From: Apium graveolens | Lineage: Eukaryota; Streptophyta; Magnoliopsida; Apiales; Apiaceae | NCBI RefSeq assembly: GCF_009905375.1 | Contig: NC_133653.1 | Span: 94,016,609-94,080,608, forward strand | Length of the DNA stretch: 64,000 bases | Reading direction: 5' to 3' | Shown here: positions 37,201-47,631 of the stretch, piece by piece | Layout of the letters: the number at the start of each line of letters is the position of its first letter | How positions within the stretch are numbered: position 1 is the stretch's first letter | The notes under the pieces: generated by a model | The model's database searches: none | Told to the model about the DNA's origin: nothing | What the model saw: the letters and a program-made list of their open reading frames with translations, nothing else | Position numbers and translations under genes: made by a program

Positions 37201-40087
37201 CATTCATGCTGGTGACAGGATAGAAAGAGAGGCAAATATGAAGCAGATTATAGATATGGACACAGTGATTGGATTCTGTATTCAAGCTGGTCAAGCTATT
37301 TCATTCGATTTTCTTCTAGCAAAAGCTGCTGGAACTGCTCTGGAAGATGGTGCACCTTTGATATATTCATTATTATCCGGTGTCATGAAGCAATTACCAG
37401 ATGACCTTCCTGAGAAGAAGGAAAATAGGAGAGTCAGAAGAGTGGCAAACAGTATAGATGTTGTTGCTGATCATGATTCAGAGTGGGTGAGGGCGATTCT
37501 GGAGGATGTCGGTGGTGCAGATGATGGTTCTTGGAGTTTATTGCCTTATTTGTTTGCCAGTTTTATGACATCTAGCATCTGGAATACTACGGCCTTTAAT
37601 GTAGACACAGGTGGATTCAACAACAACATTCACTGCCTGGCTAGGTACACACTAATTTATTTATTTTTTTAAAACCTGTTTGCGCTGAATTTGTGGTGCC
37701 AAAGTTTTGATTCTTTTGAATTCCCTGTGAATCCCGTCGCCTTAAGAGAACCTTAATTGTTTTAACTATCGATTAGTGTTGAAGTAAGCCTTCAGCATTA
37801 TTTATGGATAATTACCAATTTTCAATTATTCTTGGCTCTGAAGGTAATGTAATGTTTACCAGATAATCCCTTAGCTTGCTAGGACTATTTGGACAATTTT
37901 CTGGATTTTTGTTAAAACCAACTCGTACCACACTAACAGCATCGTGCTGTTTAGAAAACTTTGAGCCTTCATACTTTATCTCATAATGTGTTGTAGACCA
38001 ACCAAATCCATTTTACAAGTGGAGAGTCTTATCAGGGATTGATGAACATGTATAGTTTGGTCATGAATTTTCACCCTCACTTGCAGTCGGACTACCTTGC
38101 ATGTGCAGACCAAACACATGACGAACTACTGACTGTAAGTTTTAGAAAGATGCTCAAGTAACATGGAAGTTCTCAATTTTACAGTAATGGCCTATTGACT
38201 GAAAGACCAAACTTACGAAATGAAAGTGATTGGTGGTTTGTACTAATAAAACAAGAAATATGTTGGCAGGGTTGTATTGAATACTACACATTCCGAAAGT
38301 GGGCAAAGTGGTCTTATATAGTATGTGAATATGCAGCTAGCTAATGACCTTTTTCATATCTCATCTTTTCCCAGCTTTCTCTTGACTGCTAAGAGAACAA
38401 ATAGGCCCAGCTTCTTTATTTTATAAAACCTGAATAGTGTTATAAACTTGCATTGCTTTTGATTTGGCAGGTGCATTTGTGCTGTAATTGCAGGAAGTGA
38501 ATTCGTTAGGCTGGAAAGAGAAAATCATCATAAGCATTCTTTTTCAAATGGCCACGTCGACGAAACATTAGATTCTGATGTACATAATGGTTTATCTGCT
38601 GAAACAAGCATCAAATCCTTAATGCAGCTCTTTGTTAAGGTATCTGCTGGGATCACCCTAGATGGTTGGAATGAAACTGACAGGTAAAATATATCTTTTA
38701 ATTTGACCATGCTGTAATATGTATAGTTTGTTGAGAGAGTTATTTTAGCATACACGAGGTAATTATGAATTATCTCAAGCCTATTTGCATGTACAAGTAA
38801 TTCCTACAATTTCAATTTTGACTCTTACTGAAGTCAAGTCGATACAAGTCTAGCCAGTTGGACACTTATGCAACTGCAAAACTAATATGCGATAGAAAGT
38901 CCTAGGTTATCTTGTAATATTAGCAAGCTTAGAATCTCAGATGTCTTTCAACATAAAATCCACCAAATTGCCTTGTTTATCTATTGATCATCAAAGAAGT
39001 GTTTCCTTGGCGCAACATTTCAAGTCTGTTATTACTCTGTCTTCTAGGTTAAGGTCGAACCTGTATAAGAATAAACTATGAAATAAAGTAACCATCACTA
39101 AATTGTGGCTGCAAGCTTTGCTACTGTGGCGTAGCAGGCTTTATCTTGCAAAAAAGCATCGAAAGTTCAGAAGCTAAAAGTTGTACTAGAGCATTTGCAT
39201 CCCAGGATGTCTAAGAAGCTAAAAGGTGTACTAGGAAACACTCTGCATGTATGAGTTATGTATTATGTTGTAAGAGCTCTTCCATGCTAGCATTCTTCTA
39301 GACATAGCTTTAAGTGTAGCATCGCTCAATACTGCCATAAAATTTATCTAAGATCAGCCATTTAGTCTGAACTACTTCATGACAAGTTTCCAAGTTCAGA
39401 AGTCTGCTAAATCTGTGAATTTGGTGGTAGAGAATATTAGAGGTGATATAGACTTGGTGCTAATTTAAGTTGGTGTCCATATATCACTCTGTTTTGCACG
39501 CTGCAGTGCGTCGTTCAAAAATTGCTTCCCCACGGCTTTCTAGTGACTGCAAGTAGAACGGATTATAACACAAATCGTTCTTTTGATCTTCTCACAGGTC
39601 TCATCTTGTAGCAAAGCTAATATTCCTGGACCAATTCTGTGAAATTTCCCCATACCTACCGAGGAGCTCTCTTGAACCCTACGTCCCTTATGCCATTCTG
39701 CGTTCAATATATAGCCAGTACTACACTACTTCTCCTTCCACCCCACTGGCATTAGTAGGTGCATCACCGAGCCATTCACCTGCCGTATCTCTGTCACATT
39801 CATCTCCTGCAGTCAGGTATCCTCGAGGAGATTCAACTCCTCAGTCGAGTGTTAATGACTCGGGGCATTTCAAGGGATCATCAATCCATAGCCAGGATCA
39901 AGCTTATTATGATGCTGACGGTGGAAGCAGTAAAAACCGAGCCAGAAGGCGGTCTGGCCCGTTAGATTATAGTACAAGCCGCAAGGTGAAGTTCACAGAA
40001 GGTTCGACATCAGGTAGCAGTAGCAGGGGCCCCAGTCCGTTGCCAAGATTTGTTGTTTCGAGGTCTGGTCCTCTAGCATACAAGTAG
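22279..40087 (+). CDS. NAP1: NAP1/GNARLED: HEM-family subunit of the SCAR/WAVE complex, 23 coding exons
   Basis: Plant orthologue of Nck-associated protein 1 (Nckap1/HEM family), which with SRA1/PIR121 activates SCAR/WAVE and thereby ARP2/3 actin nucleation in cell-shape control. Exons (all with GT..AG introns and matching phases): 22279-22671, 22763-22837, 23551-23631, 23885-23965, 24083-24165, 24809-24893, 25652-25777, 26014-26121, 26211-26255, 26383-26525, 30125-30257, 31233-31343, 31477-31555, 32068-32261, 32903-33048, 34974-35055, 35170-35280, 35600-35725, 35815-35957, 36065-36161, 36653-37644, 38471-38683, 39598-40087. They join to 4137 nt, 1378 codons plus stop, near the known plant length of about 1.4 kb codons. 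Conserved blocks include SEAFWKSGVFPN, DCDFYHRLVQFID, KEGLLSEGNAAYNWSR, HCCAWLGVASSFPEC and VRIFGGYGVDRLDRMM. The C-terminal 110 residues are Ser/Pro-rich, ending GPLAYK. No break seen; it looks functional. Confidence 0.96.
26526..30124 (+). other. NAP1 intron 10, enlarged (3.6 kb)
   Basis: Longest intron of the gene, between the exon ending KQVEKMI and the exon starting EVHDQAL. It is AT-rich, with no conserved ORF. Two GC-rich islands lie near its 3' end (29249-29345 and 29907-30025). Short ORFs in this intron do not resemble proteins. Confidence 0.85.
29249..30025. repeat. GC-rich repeat pair in NAP1 intron 10 (probable inserted element)
   Basis: At 29249-29345 a GC-rich block holds a short (CGACC)n array (about 29281-29304) followed by CACGGGACACGACGCGGGATACGG-like sequence. 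At 29907-30025 a second block has CCGTGTCCCCGTACC, GTGTCCCCGTGTCC and GTCCGACACCCGGATATG. Both use the same GTGTCC/GACACGGG vocabulary in an otherwise AT-rich intron. They may be the two ends of one inserted element of roughly 0.8 kb, but I could not define termini or a target duplication. Confidence 0.45.
34070..34499. mobile_element. Probable solo LTR in NAP1 intron 15
   Basis: 430-bp segment with TG...CA ends inside an unusually long inverted terminus: the left end reads TGATGCAGAACAAAG and the right end, reverse complemented, TGATGCAGGACAAGG. It is flanked by CAGAG (34065-34069) and GAGAG (34500-34504), a 5-bp duplication with one mismatch. It contains GGCTATATAAGC (about 34270) as a TATA-like box. 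Size and layout suggest a solo Copia-type LTR. No internal region remains. Confidence 0.55.
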
Positions 40088-40330
40088 AGATATGGCAATG
40101 TAAGTAGGTGATGTATATTATAAAAATATCTGTGCATCACATATAGCATATTTTTTGTCGTACACTAATTGCCTATATGGTTCTGTACACGGTGACCGTA
40201 TTTATACTAGTAGTCTGTCTTGCTGCCCGACTGTATTTACGGAGAAAACCAACATTTCTACCATAAAATCATATGTGTATATGTTTGTAGAAGACAGATG
40301 TCCACGACGGAATTGAGGCTACTAAAAAAC
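40088..40330 (+). other. Probable 3' untranslated region of NAP1
   Basis: Follows the TAG stop. AT-rich with ATATTATAAAAATATC and TGTGTATATGTTTG stretches that could hold polyadenylation signals. The exact end cannot be placed. Confidence 0.35.
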
Positions 40331-42060
40331 GTTGTGTATCAAATCAGCCAGTAATTAAATTAGACTTTTTCTAAAGTTAAATTCTACTCACATAATAAAG
40401 AAATTATAGTACAACTGGATGAATAAATATTTGATAAATAATTAATCTCATTAAATAAATATTTTTTTCGGATATAATATAATAGAGATAATAGATTATT
40501 GGTTTTGATAAATGAATAATCATTGATTAATGTACAATTTTTTTTTTGATTTTAAGGGCATTTCGAGATTTAACTCATGTAAAGAAATTTTTTTCTATTT
40601 ATATTATATAACTTTAGAGTAATTATTTGGAGTAAATCCTTGGCGTTGGCGGATACAAATCCAGATATTTGTATGACATGATATGTTAATCTTAATCAAG
40701 AGGATCTACGCATAAATCTATAAGACGGTTCGCATATGTGTAAAATAGAATCATCAATATCTATATATATTATATTATGTATGATCTTTTTCTAAAATAG
40801 TTACGATCTTTTATATTATGTGAAGTACGTTTAATTGTTAATAATAATTAAATTAATATGATTTTTCTTGGCAGGATTTGACTGACAATCAATTATATTT
40901 CTGGGTTGAGTAATGTTCATGGGTCAATTAAGAAGTGAAATCTTGAGTTGCGCAAAGAAAATTTTCCCATTTTTTTGATAATCTTTTATAAGTAAACGGT
41001 GATATAACCCACCGAGTAAGTTACATGTATTATTCAATAATTACAAAAATTTTAAAGTTTATATTTGACATATGGTTTTTTGTGTTCATAGAGCACAAGC
41101 ACTTTTCGTGTAGTTCTATAAAAATTTAATAATATTTTACATTCATTATTTTAATATTTTTTATATTATAATTATAAAAAATATTCTAATTTATGGAAAA
41201 GAGAAGTTCGAATTATCTTTTAAGAAACAGTTTCCTAATTCAGATAGGCGATGGATGTTCACACCATCGTTTGAAAATTTTTGGATTAATATATTAACCA
41301 ACACCTCAGATCTGGGAGTACTAGAATTCAAAACCAGACTCTTTCGAGTTTTAATTTTATTTTTTTTAATTTTAATTCATAATTTTGGATTCGTAAACTC
41401 CATTAAACTATTTTGTGATTCTTAGTACGAGTTGTGTACACGTTGGATTGTCTCAACCAATGTTTGAATTTTATTTGTATTTCAGTTTCATAATTTTAAA
41501 TACTAATAGTAAAATATATTTAAGCATATTTTAAGTAAAAAATGCATACTGTACATGATATATATAAACAAAGGTAACTTCTTTACGGAATTTTTATTAA
41601 AAATATAATATACTTTTATGTAATTTCTATATCATAATCTCTCATTCACAAAGAGAATCGTTCAAATTATATTTTAACTCAACAAGAAAGAATATTCTAA
41701 AAAGTAAAACCTGCAGGAAGAAAAGTTAATAAATATATGTATCTACATGATTATAAAATTCTCAAACAAACACAAATTACAAATTTACCCGTTCGAAAAA
41801 TGCAAATAGATTGCACTATTGATGGGAGGATACGGGAGATTAATGGAAGCTCTAATATGGTCTCTCTCTTTTAATTTTTTTAAAATTTTAAAAATTTTAA
41901 TATTGATAATTTAAATATTTTTTAAATATTGGAAGTTGGAATTAGTATGTGTATCCAAATTTCAAAAAGATAATGATTCGGATTTAAAATAAAGAAGGTT
42001 TGCTAATTTACAAAAAATGTGGATTAGAATTATTTTGTAACGTACATATTGTTAGTAAAA
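40331..42060. other. AT-rich intergenic DNA, no recognised feature
   Basis: No ORF of interest, no clear repeat boundary and no RNA gene seen. Confidence 0.5.
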
Positions 42061-42099
42061 TATGTATTCTAATTAGGCTCAAATTAATTTTTTTTTTCT

Positions 42100-42960
42100 A
42101 AATTATAATACTACTTTATATCAAAATTTATATAAAAAAATCGCGAGATACAGAAGATCTTGATATGCACAAAGGTAAATGTAGATGAATAGATTAGAGT
42201 TAGTTGCTCATAAAAATCACGTTGAAATTCATATATAAGTCATGAATCACCTTTGTTTTAAAATTCATGTATTCAAGTAAAATTTACATATATACTAACT
42301 TATAACATAAGAAAAGTTCGAATGTTAAAGAAAAGTTATCATTATTTATAAATAAGAGGGTACAGATCATTTTTTATCAAATTATAAGTCTAAAACTACT
42401 TGTATAATCAAAGTAAAAGTACTTTGAATTTGTAAGAAGAATGTATTATTACTTAACAAATATGCGATAACGACTATTCGAACTAGAAAACACATTTATA
42501 TTTATATTAAATTGGGTTTTTGATTTTATATTAGACAAGGATATTCGAAGTAGAAAAAGTTATAAACAGACAATTTCTGATCAATAACGGGAGTGCGGCT
42601 CAATTTTTTTTTTTTTTTATCTAAATTATACTATTAATTCATGTCAGAATTTATAAAAAATTCATGAAATAGGGAAGATCTTAATATGTGAAAAACAAGA
42701 TATGTGAAATGCTGAAGGTGAGCCAATAGATTAGTGTTAGTGGTTTACAAAATACCATGTACGAGCTAAAATTCACTTGCAAGTCATAGATTGCTCTTTT
42801 TATAACATTCATGTATTCAAATAAAGTTCACATGTATCCTAATTTAAAAAAAGGAGAAGAGTTCGAATTTTAAATAAAATGTATCATTTTTTTTATAAAC
42901 AAGAGTGGGTTAGACTATTTTATACAAATTACACAAACGCCACCCTTATATAATTTACTT
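42100..42960. repeat. Two diverged copies of a ~350-bp dispersed repeat (third copy at 45085-45480)
   Basis: The copies near 42110-42440 and 42640-42950 share the order: GAAGATCTT(G/A)ATATG, a segment ending AGTTAGT or GTTAGTGG with a run of AAAAT, AAATTCA, AAGTCAT, a GCTCTTT-like step, ATTCATGTATTCAA, CACATGTAT and a GAAGAGTTCGAAT stretch. A third copy at about 45085-45480 has the same order. Similarity is loose (many substitutions). No coding potential. They may be fragments of the Helitron-like elements whose ends are seen nearby. Confidence 0.55.
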
Positions 42961-43097
42961 TATTAATAAGAAGAAATTGTGTACACCAAGAATTGAACCT
43001 TTACCCTCCAATTGATAACCTCGATGTCTCTACCACTGCTACATAGATCACTGAGTTCACTTTTAAAATCTTATTATATAAGCTACATTATCTCTTT

Positions 43098-43912
43098 GTA
43101 TTATATTTTTTTATTATTTTAATTTTGAGTAAGTAAAATGTTACTTTATATTATTTATGTAACTCCAATTTTTCAGTTTCCTTAGTTTTACATATAATTA
43201 AATATCAATCATCTTGATAATTTTTATTGCACTTGACTTTTTATGATTAAATAGATATTAATTATATTTTTATATTTTGTATAATAATTTTTTTCTTTTT
43301 ATACTTTTGAATTAATCAAATTTTGATAGGGAGGTAGAATGAGGTAAAATCGAACACTCTTCTACTCAAGTTTGTCATCAAAATATTTTTAATATTCATA
43401 TTAGGTTTAGTTCTGTTTTATTCGGATATAAATATGAGTCCATATCTTATTACTTTTGTCTAACTTGATAGTTTGTGATCCTTTTCACCTGGGTCGAGTA
43501 TGATCAACTAATATATATATAGTACCATCTTTAATTAGACTACATAGATAAACATTAATATGAATTTTTTGAATTTTCCACTAGCTATCAATTCTATAAA
43601 AAAGTTACACCACTTGTATCATACTTTTTATTATTATTTTAACTTTTGAGTAGGTAAAATGTTACTTTAAATTATTTATGTAACTCCCATTTTTCAGTTT
43701 TCTTAGTTTTACTTGTAATTATATATCAATCATCTTGATAATTTTTATTGTATTTGATTTTTTATGATTAAATAAATATTAATTATATTATATTTTTATT
43801 TTTTGTATAATAATTTTTTTTCTTTTTATACTTTTAAGTTAGTCAGATTTTGATAGGGATGTAGAATGAGATAAAATCGAACATTAACCTACTCAAGTTT
43901 GTCATCAAAATA
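43098..43912. repeat. Direct duplication of ~290 bp, offset 520 bp
   Basis: 43098-43386 and 43618-43912 are colinear: both contain GTAAAATGTTACTTTA, CAATCATCTTGATAATTTTT, TTTTGATAGGGA-GTAGAATGAG and CTACTCAAGTTTGTCATCAAAATAT. The intervening sequence is unrelated. No ORF. Confidence 0.75.
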
Positions 43913-44103
43913 TATGTATCCAAAATATATAAAATTTAGTCAAACTAATAAAAAAATTATTTATTAAAACGATATGTAATCTTAGAAAATATAATATAAA
44001 TAAATCATAAAATAGAAAAATCACTATAAATTATATTTTTGTTATAAACTTATAATGATATATACTCTTAATTATATGCAAGAAATTATTTAAAAATAAT
44101 TAC

Positions 44104-44124
44104 AGGCACGGGCTATTACGCTAG
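44104..44124 (+). mobile_element. Helitron-like 3' terminus (damaged hairpin)
   Basis: AGGCACGGGCTATTACG is followed by CTAG and then T. The GCACGGG arm, short spacer and CTAG|T end are the form of plant Helitron 3' ends, but the left hairpin arm is missing. The 5' TC end was not found. Confidence 0.4.
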
Positions 44125-44465
44125 TTATATATATAATAGAGCAACTATGAGGTTCATTGAGACATTTTATTCCTTGTTAAATTACTAAAATACCCGCATA
44201 ATTAAATATGTTAATAACTTTTTATTTAATATACACGTATTAATTACAACTAATGCGAATATATTAATTAGTCTAACTCATTATGACATATATTTATTAC
44301 TATTTCATCATTTAAAATAATGTATAACTTTCTATATAGATTACATCTATTTTAATATATTTTAAAACTGAACATAATTTTAACACAATTTTAAAAATTT
44401 ATTATTTTGAGTAAATATATTGAATACAAAGATTATTTTTTAAGAAAAAAATAGGTTAGTGTACT

Positions 44466-45003
44466 AAGACTTCAGCGTTAAAATCGCAAATTATTTTTAT
44501 ATGAATGGTATAAGGAACTATTATAAATAAGTATAGTTGTCATCATATGACCAAAACTAAACGCACACAAATATTAGATCGAAAGATATACGTTATATAA
44601 TGCTGAAAATTTTAAACGTATATAAATGTAACAAGTATCGAACTTTAATGTATATATGAAAAACAGTTGAGCAAATTTATGGATCATTAATCTAACGACA
44701 CATACTCCTTAGAGATTATTAATCCCACAATACGAAGATTTCAGGGTGACGAGTACAAATTATTTTTATGTGAATGTTATAAGAAACTATTATAAGAAGT
44801 ATAGTTGTTATCATATGACTGAAACCAGATGTACACAAATACTAGATCAAAAGATATATGTGATATAATGCTAAAAGTTTTAAACGTATTTATATATAAC
44901 AAATATCGAATTTTTATGTATACAAAAAAAATAGTTGAGTAAATTTGTAGGATTAGTAATCATATGACAAAAACTCCTCAGAAATAATTAATCTTACAAT
45001 ATA
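44466..45003. repeat. Tandem dimer, 269-bp unit
   Basis: Two adjacent colinear copies, about 44466-44734 and 44735-45003. Markers at a constant 269-bp offset include AAGACTTCAGCGT / AAGATTTCAGGGT and CAAATTATTTTTATATGAATG / CAAATTATTTTTATGTGAATG. Divergence is substantial, so the duplication is old. No ORF. Confidence 0.75.
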
Positions 45004-45046
45004 TATTTTCGCCAAGATCAATAATCATGTAACCTATTTATCACAA

Positions 45047-45064
45047 ACCCGTGCCTTGCACTAG
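45047..45064 (+). mobile_element. Helitron-like 3' terminus (truncated hairpin)
   Basis: ACCCGTGCCTTGCA followed by CTAG and T. The left hairpin arm CCCGTGC is present, but most of the right arm (GCACGGG) is missing. Confidence 0.4.
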
Positions 45065-45642
45065 TTAAGGAGCTACTTGTAATATTAATTTATGTCAGAT
45101 TTTATAAAAAAACATGAGATATGGAAGATCTTGATCTGTGAAAAGTTGAAGATGTGTTATTAGAATAGAGTGAGTGGCTTACAAATAATATGCACAAGTT
45201 GAAATTCATGTATAAATGATGATTCGCTCTTTTTATTTTATTCATGTAATTATAAAAATTCACATGTATTCTAATTTATAAAGGAGAAGAGTTTGGATTT
45301 TGACGAAAATATATCATTATTTATAAGGGGTTCAGATCATTTTTAACAAATTATAATCCTAAAAATCCCTGTATAATCAAAGGAGGGTAGTTTGGATTTA
45401 TAACAAATAATTTATCATTATTTAACAAGGACGATATGCAAGAGACTAGGTAACGTTCTATTCAAACAAGAAAACACATTCATATCTATATAAAATTAGG
45501 TTTTCGAGTTTATAACAGACAAGGGTATTCGAAGCAGACAATTGCTAATTAGTATTATATTTGACGGAATGTCGGATCAAATTAATTTTTATCTAAATTA
45601 TAATATTAATTAATATTAAAATTTATATAAAATTTAAACGCC

Positions 45643-45669
45643 GCCGTGAAGCACGGCTTTATTTACTAG
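45643..45669 (+). mobile_element. Helitron-like 3' terminus with intact hairpin
   Basis: A 6-bp stem GCCGTG / CACGGC with loop AAG (45643-45657), eight bases of AT, then CTAG at 45666-45669 followed by T. This fits the hairpin plus CTRR-T rule for Helitron 3' ends. The 5' end could not be located, so the element size is unknown. Non-autonomous, with no Rep/helicase ORF nearby. Confidence 0.5.
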
Positions 45670-45707
45670 TTAGTATTAAACTGCAAGTTCTAGTTTAACA
45701 TCTCCAC

Positions 45708-46820
45708 TGTAATATTTCGTATTTTCAAATATTATTATTATAATTATTTGAATTATTTATGTGATTTTATGTGAATTTTGGTGAATTATCTGGTAATTGG
45801 AGTTGATGTTTTGGATGTTTATATGTGATATTCTTTGAGTATTCTAATTATTATATGTCCAGAATAAAATATAGATAATTGTGATATTTTTCTGGTAATT
45901 TTTGGATTGTTATATGATTTTATAATGATTTATGAATTATTAATTATTTTCTGAATAATTACAAAACTGTTGTATAAAGCCGAGAATCATCCAACTTCAA
46001 TCGTTTTTGCGTTTTTACAACCCGAAACTCTTCCGAAAACTCCTTCCTAACCTAATCTGGTAATTCCGGACATTTTCCGTATTTTGACTTTTTCGATCCG
46101 GATTACGGTTTGACCCGTGCGCGTCCCGACGCAAAATTTTCGATACGATAACCATTTCGATAAATTAATAAAACCCGTATTCTCGAGAGACGGGATATTT
46201 TTATATTATTTTCGTATAAAATATTTTATAAGAAGCCCGGTTTTGATAATTATCCAAATCTGGTATTAAATTGTATCGTTGTATAGTTACTTAGCGATTA
46301 AGTAATCTATTTTCAGATCCGATATGAACCAATATGATACTCGTTACGTGTTTGAGATGCATTTATATGAATCGATCTGTTATTTGGACGCATGTTTATT
46401 TGCGTTACTCGTTTTATCTCAGTTTATGTGCGTTTGAATGCATTTTATGTGTTTTCGAGATTTTATGTTAATTTAGGAAGCGTTTCTGTTTTTTAAAAAT
46501 AAACGGACCGGGACCCCACCGGGACGTTAAAGTCCACAAAACTCGTGTTTTTATTTTTATAGAATCATTCGTATTTCAAATACCCAGTACTTTTATATTT
46601 TTAAATTATTTGTAATTTTCGGGGAATTTTGATATAAATTTTATATTTTATTATTTTGAAATTATTCCCCGTAATTATTATTTTGGGGCCTATTTATTTT
46701 AATTTAGGGGATAAAAACTCCCTTATTTGACTTTGGGGGTATTTCTTTTCTGTTAATATAAATATCAGGTTTTAATTATTTTATTTTCAGATTTTACAGA
46801 AAAATAGTATAAAATTTATA
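45708..46820. repeat. Possible Gypsy-type LTR, left part (split by copy C)
   Basis: Begins TGTAATATTTCGTATTTTC and contains CCGTGCGCGTCCCGACGCAAAA, AACCATTTCGATAAATTAA and GAGACGGGATATTTTT, a composition reminiscent of chromovirus (Tekay/Del) LTRs. Copy C inserted at 46820-46825, and the sequence continues at 59705. No gag or pol belonging to it is in the window. This is a compositional guess. Confidence 0.3.
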
Positions 46821-46825
46821 AAAAT
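46821..46825. repeat. Target-site duplication of copy C, left
   Basis: AAAAT directly left of the copy C LTR. An identical AAAAT is at 59700-59704. Confidence 0.88.
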
Positions 46826-47424
46826 TGTTAGGTCACACTTTCACTGTAGAGGGGGTGAATACAGTGTTTATTACAATCAAATCAAACTTCAAGAACTTAT
46901 GTAACAGAAAACAAACTTTATTAAAACAATAAACTCTGTTACAATCTGGAACTGTTATCTCTCAGTGATGAACAAAATATCACGAGAGCTGCTAGAGTTA
47001 TAATCAATAATATTCTCAATAATGATAACACTTCTAGTGTAAACTCTATTCCTGTGTTTATATACTACACAGTTACAAGATATTCGCTAATTGATATGGA
47101 ATATAATTCTGCTTCCTAAAATATATCAATCAGATATCTTCTATTCCAAGTATTCCATTCTTCACGGAATTCCTTCTTCATGCATATCTCTTCTTATGTT
47201 TATCTTGATCTTCTTAACTTTAATCAGCTACTGTCCTTATCTGATCATCCTTCAGCACTTAAGTTCTGATATCTATCTCCTGACAACATAAGTACTGATA
47301 TCCCTTAAGTTCTGACTTCCAGTATAAGTACTGATCAGTTAAGTACTGATTTGTTCTGTTCAAATAAGATCTGAAATCTAAACATAAAACATATTAGCCA
47401 TGACATTATCAAATATATCTAACA
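46826..47424 (-). repeat. Copy C 3' LTR
   Basis: 599 bp, TGTTAGGTCAC...ATATCTAACA. It differs from the 5' LTR at two positions seen by eye: C/T in the TTAAAACAATAAA run and C/A in CTGATCAGTTAAG. Motif copies AAGTTCTGAT and AAGTACTGAT cluster at about 47250-47365. Confidence 0.95.
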
Positions 47425-47437
47425 ATCTCCCCCAACT
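47425..47437 (-). other. Copy C polypurine tract
   Basis: Sense strand AGTTGGGGGAGAT directly before the 3' LTR start. Confidence 0.88.
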
Positions 47438-47631
47438 TGTAAATTAACAAAATATACAAGTTTAACAGATATTTGATGATGTCAAAAACATTAAGTACAA
47501 ATGCATGAGAAATAGACAAGATAACTACAACTTACAGTCCTTAAAGTTTTTACCAATTCAACTTCTGATAACAACTTCAATCTGTATAAACATCAGAATT
47601 TAAGCAGTTGTAGATCTTCGACTTGGCTTCA

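Noticed and set aside
42980..43060. tRNA-like segment (AATTGAACC-type box)
   Set aside because: No A/B box pair or cloverleaf could be drawn.
47091..47291. 66-aa plus-strand ORF, repeated at 59366-59566
   Set aside because: Identical only because it lies in both LTRs of copy C. Antisense to the element and not protein-like.
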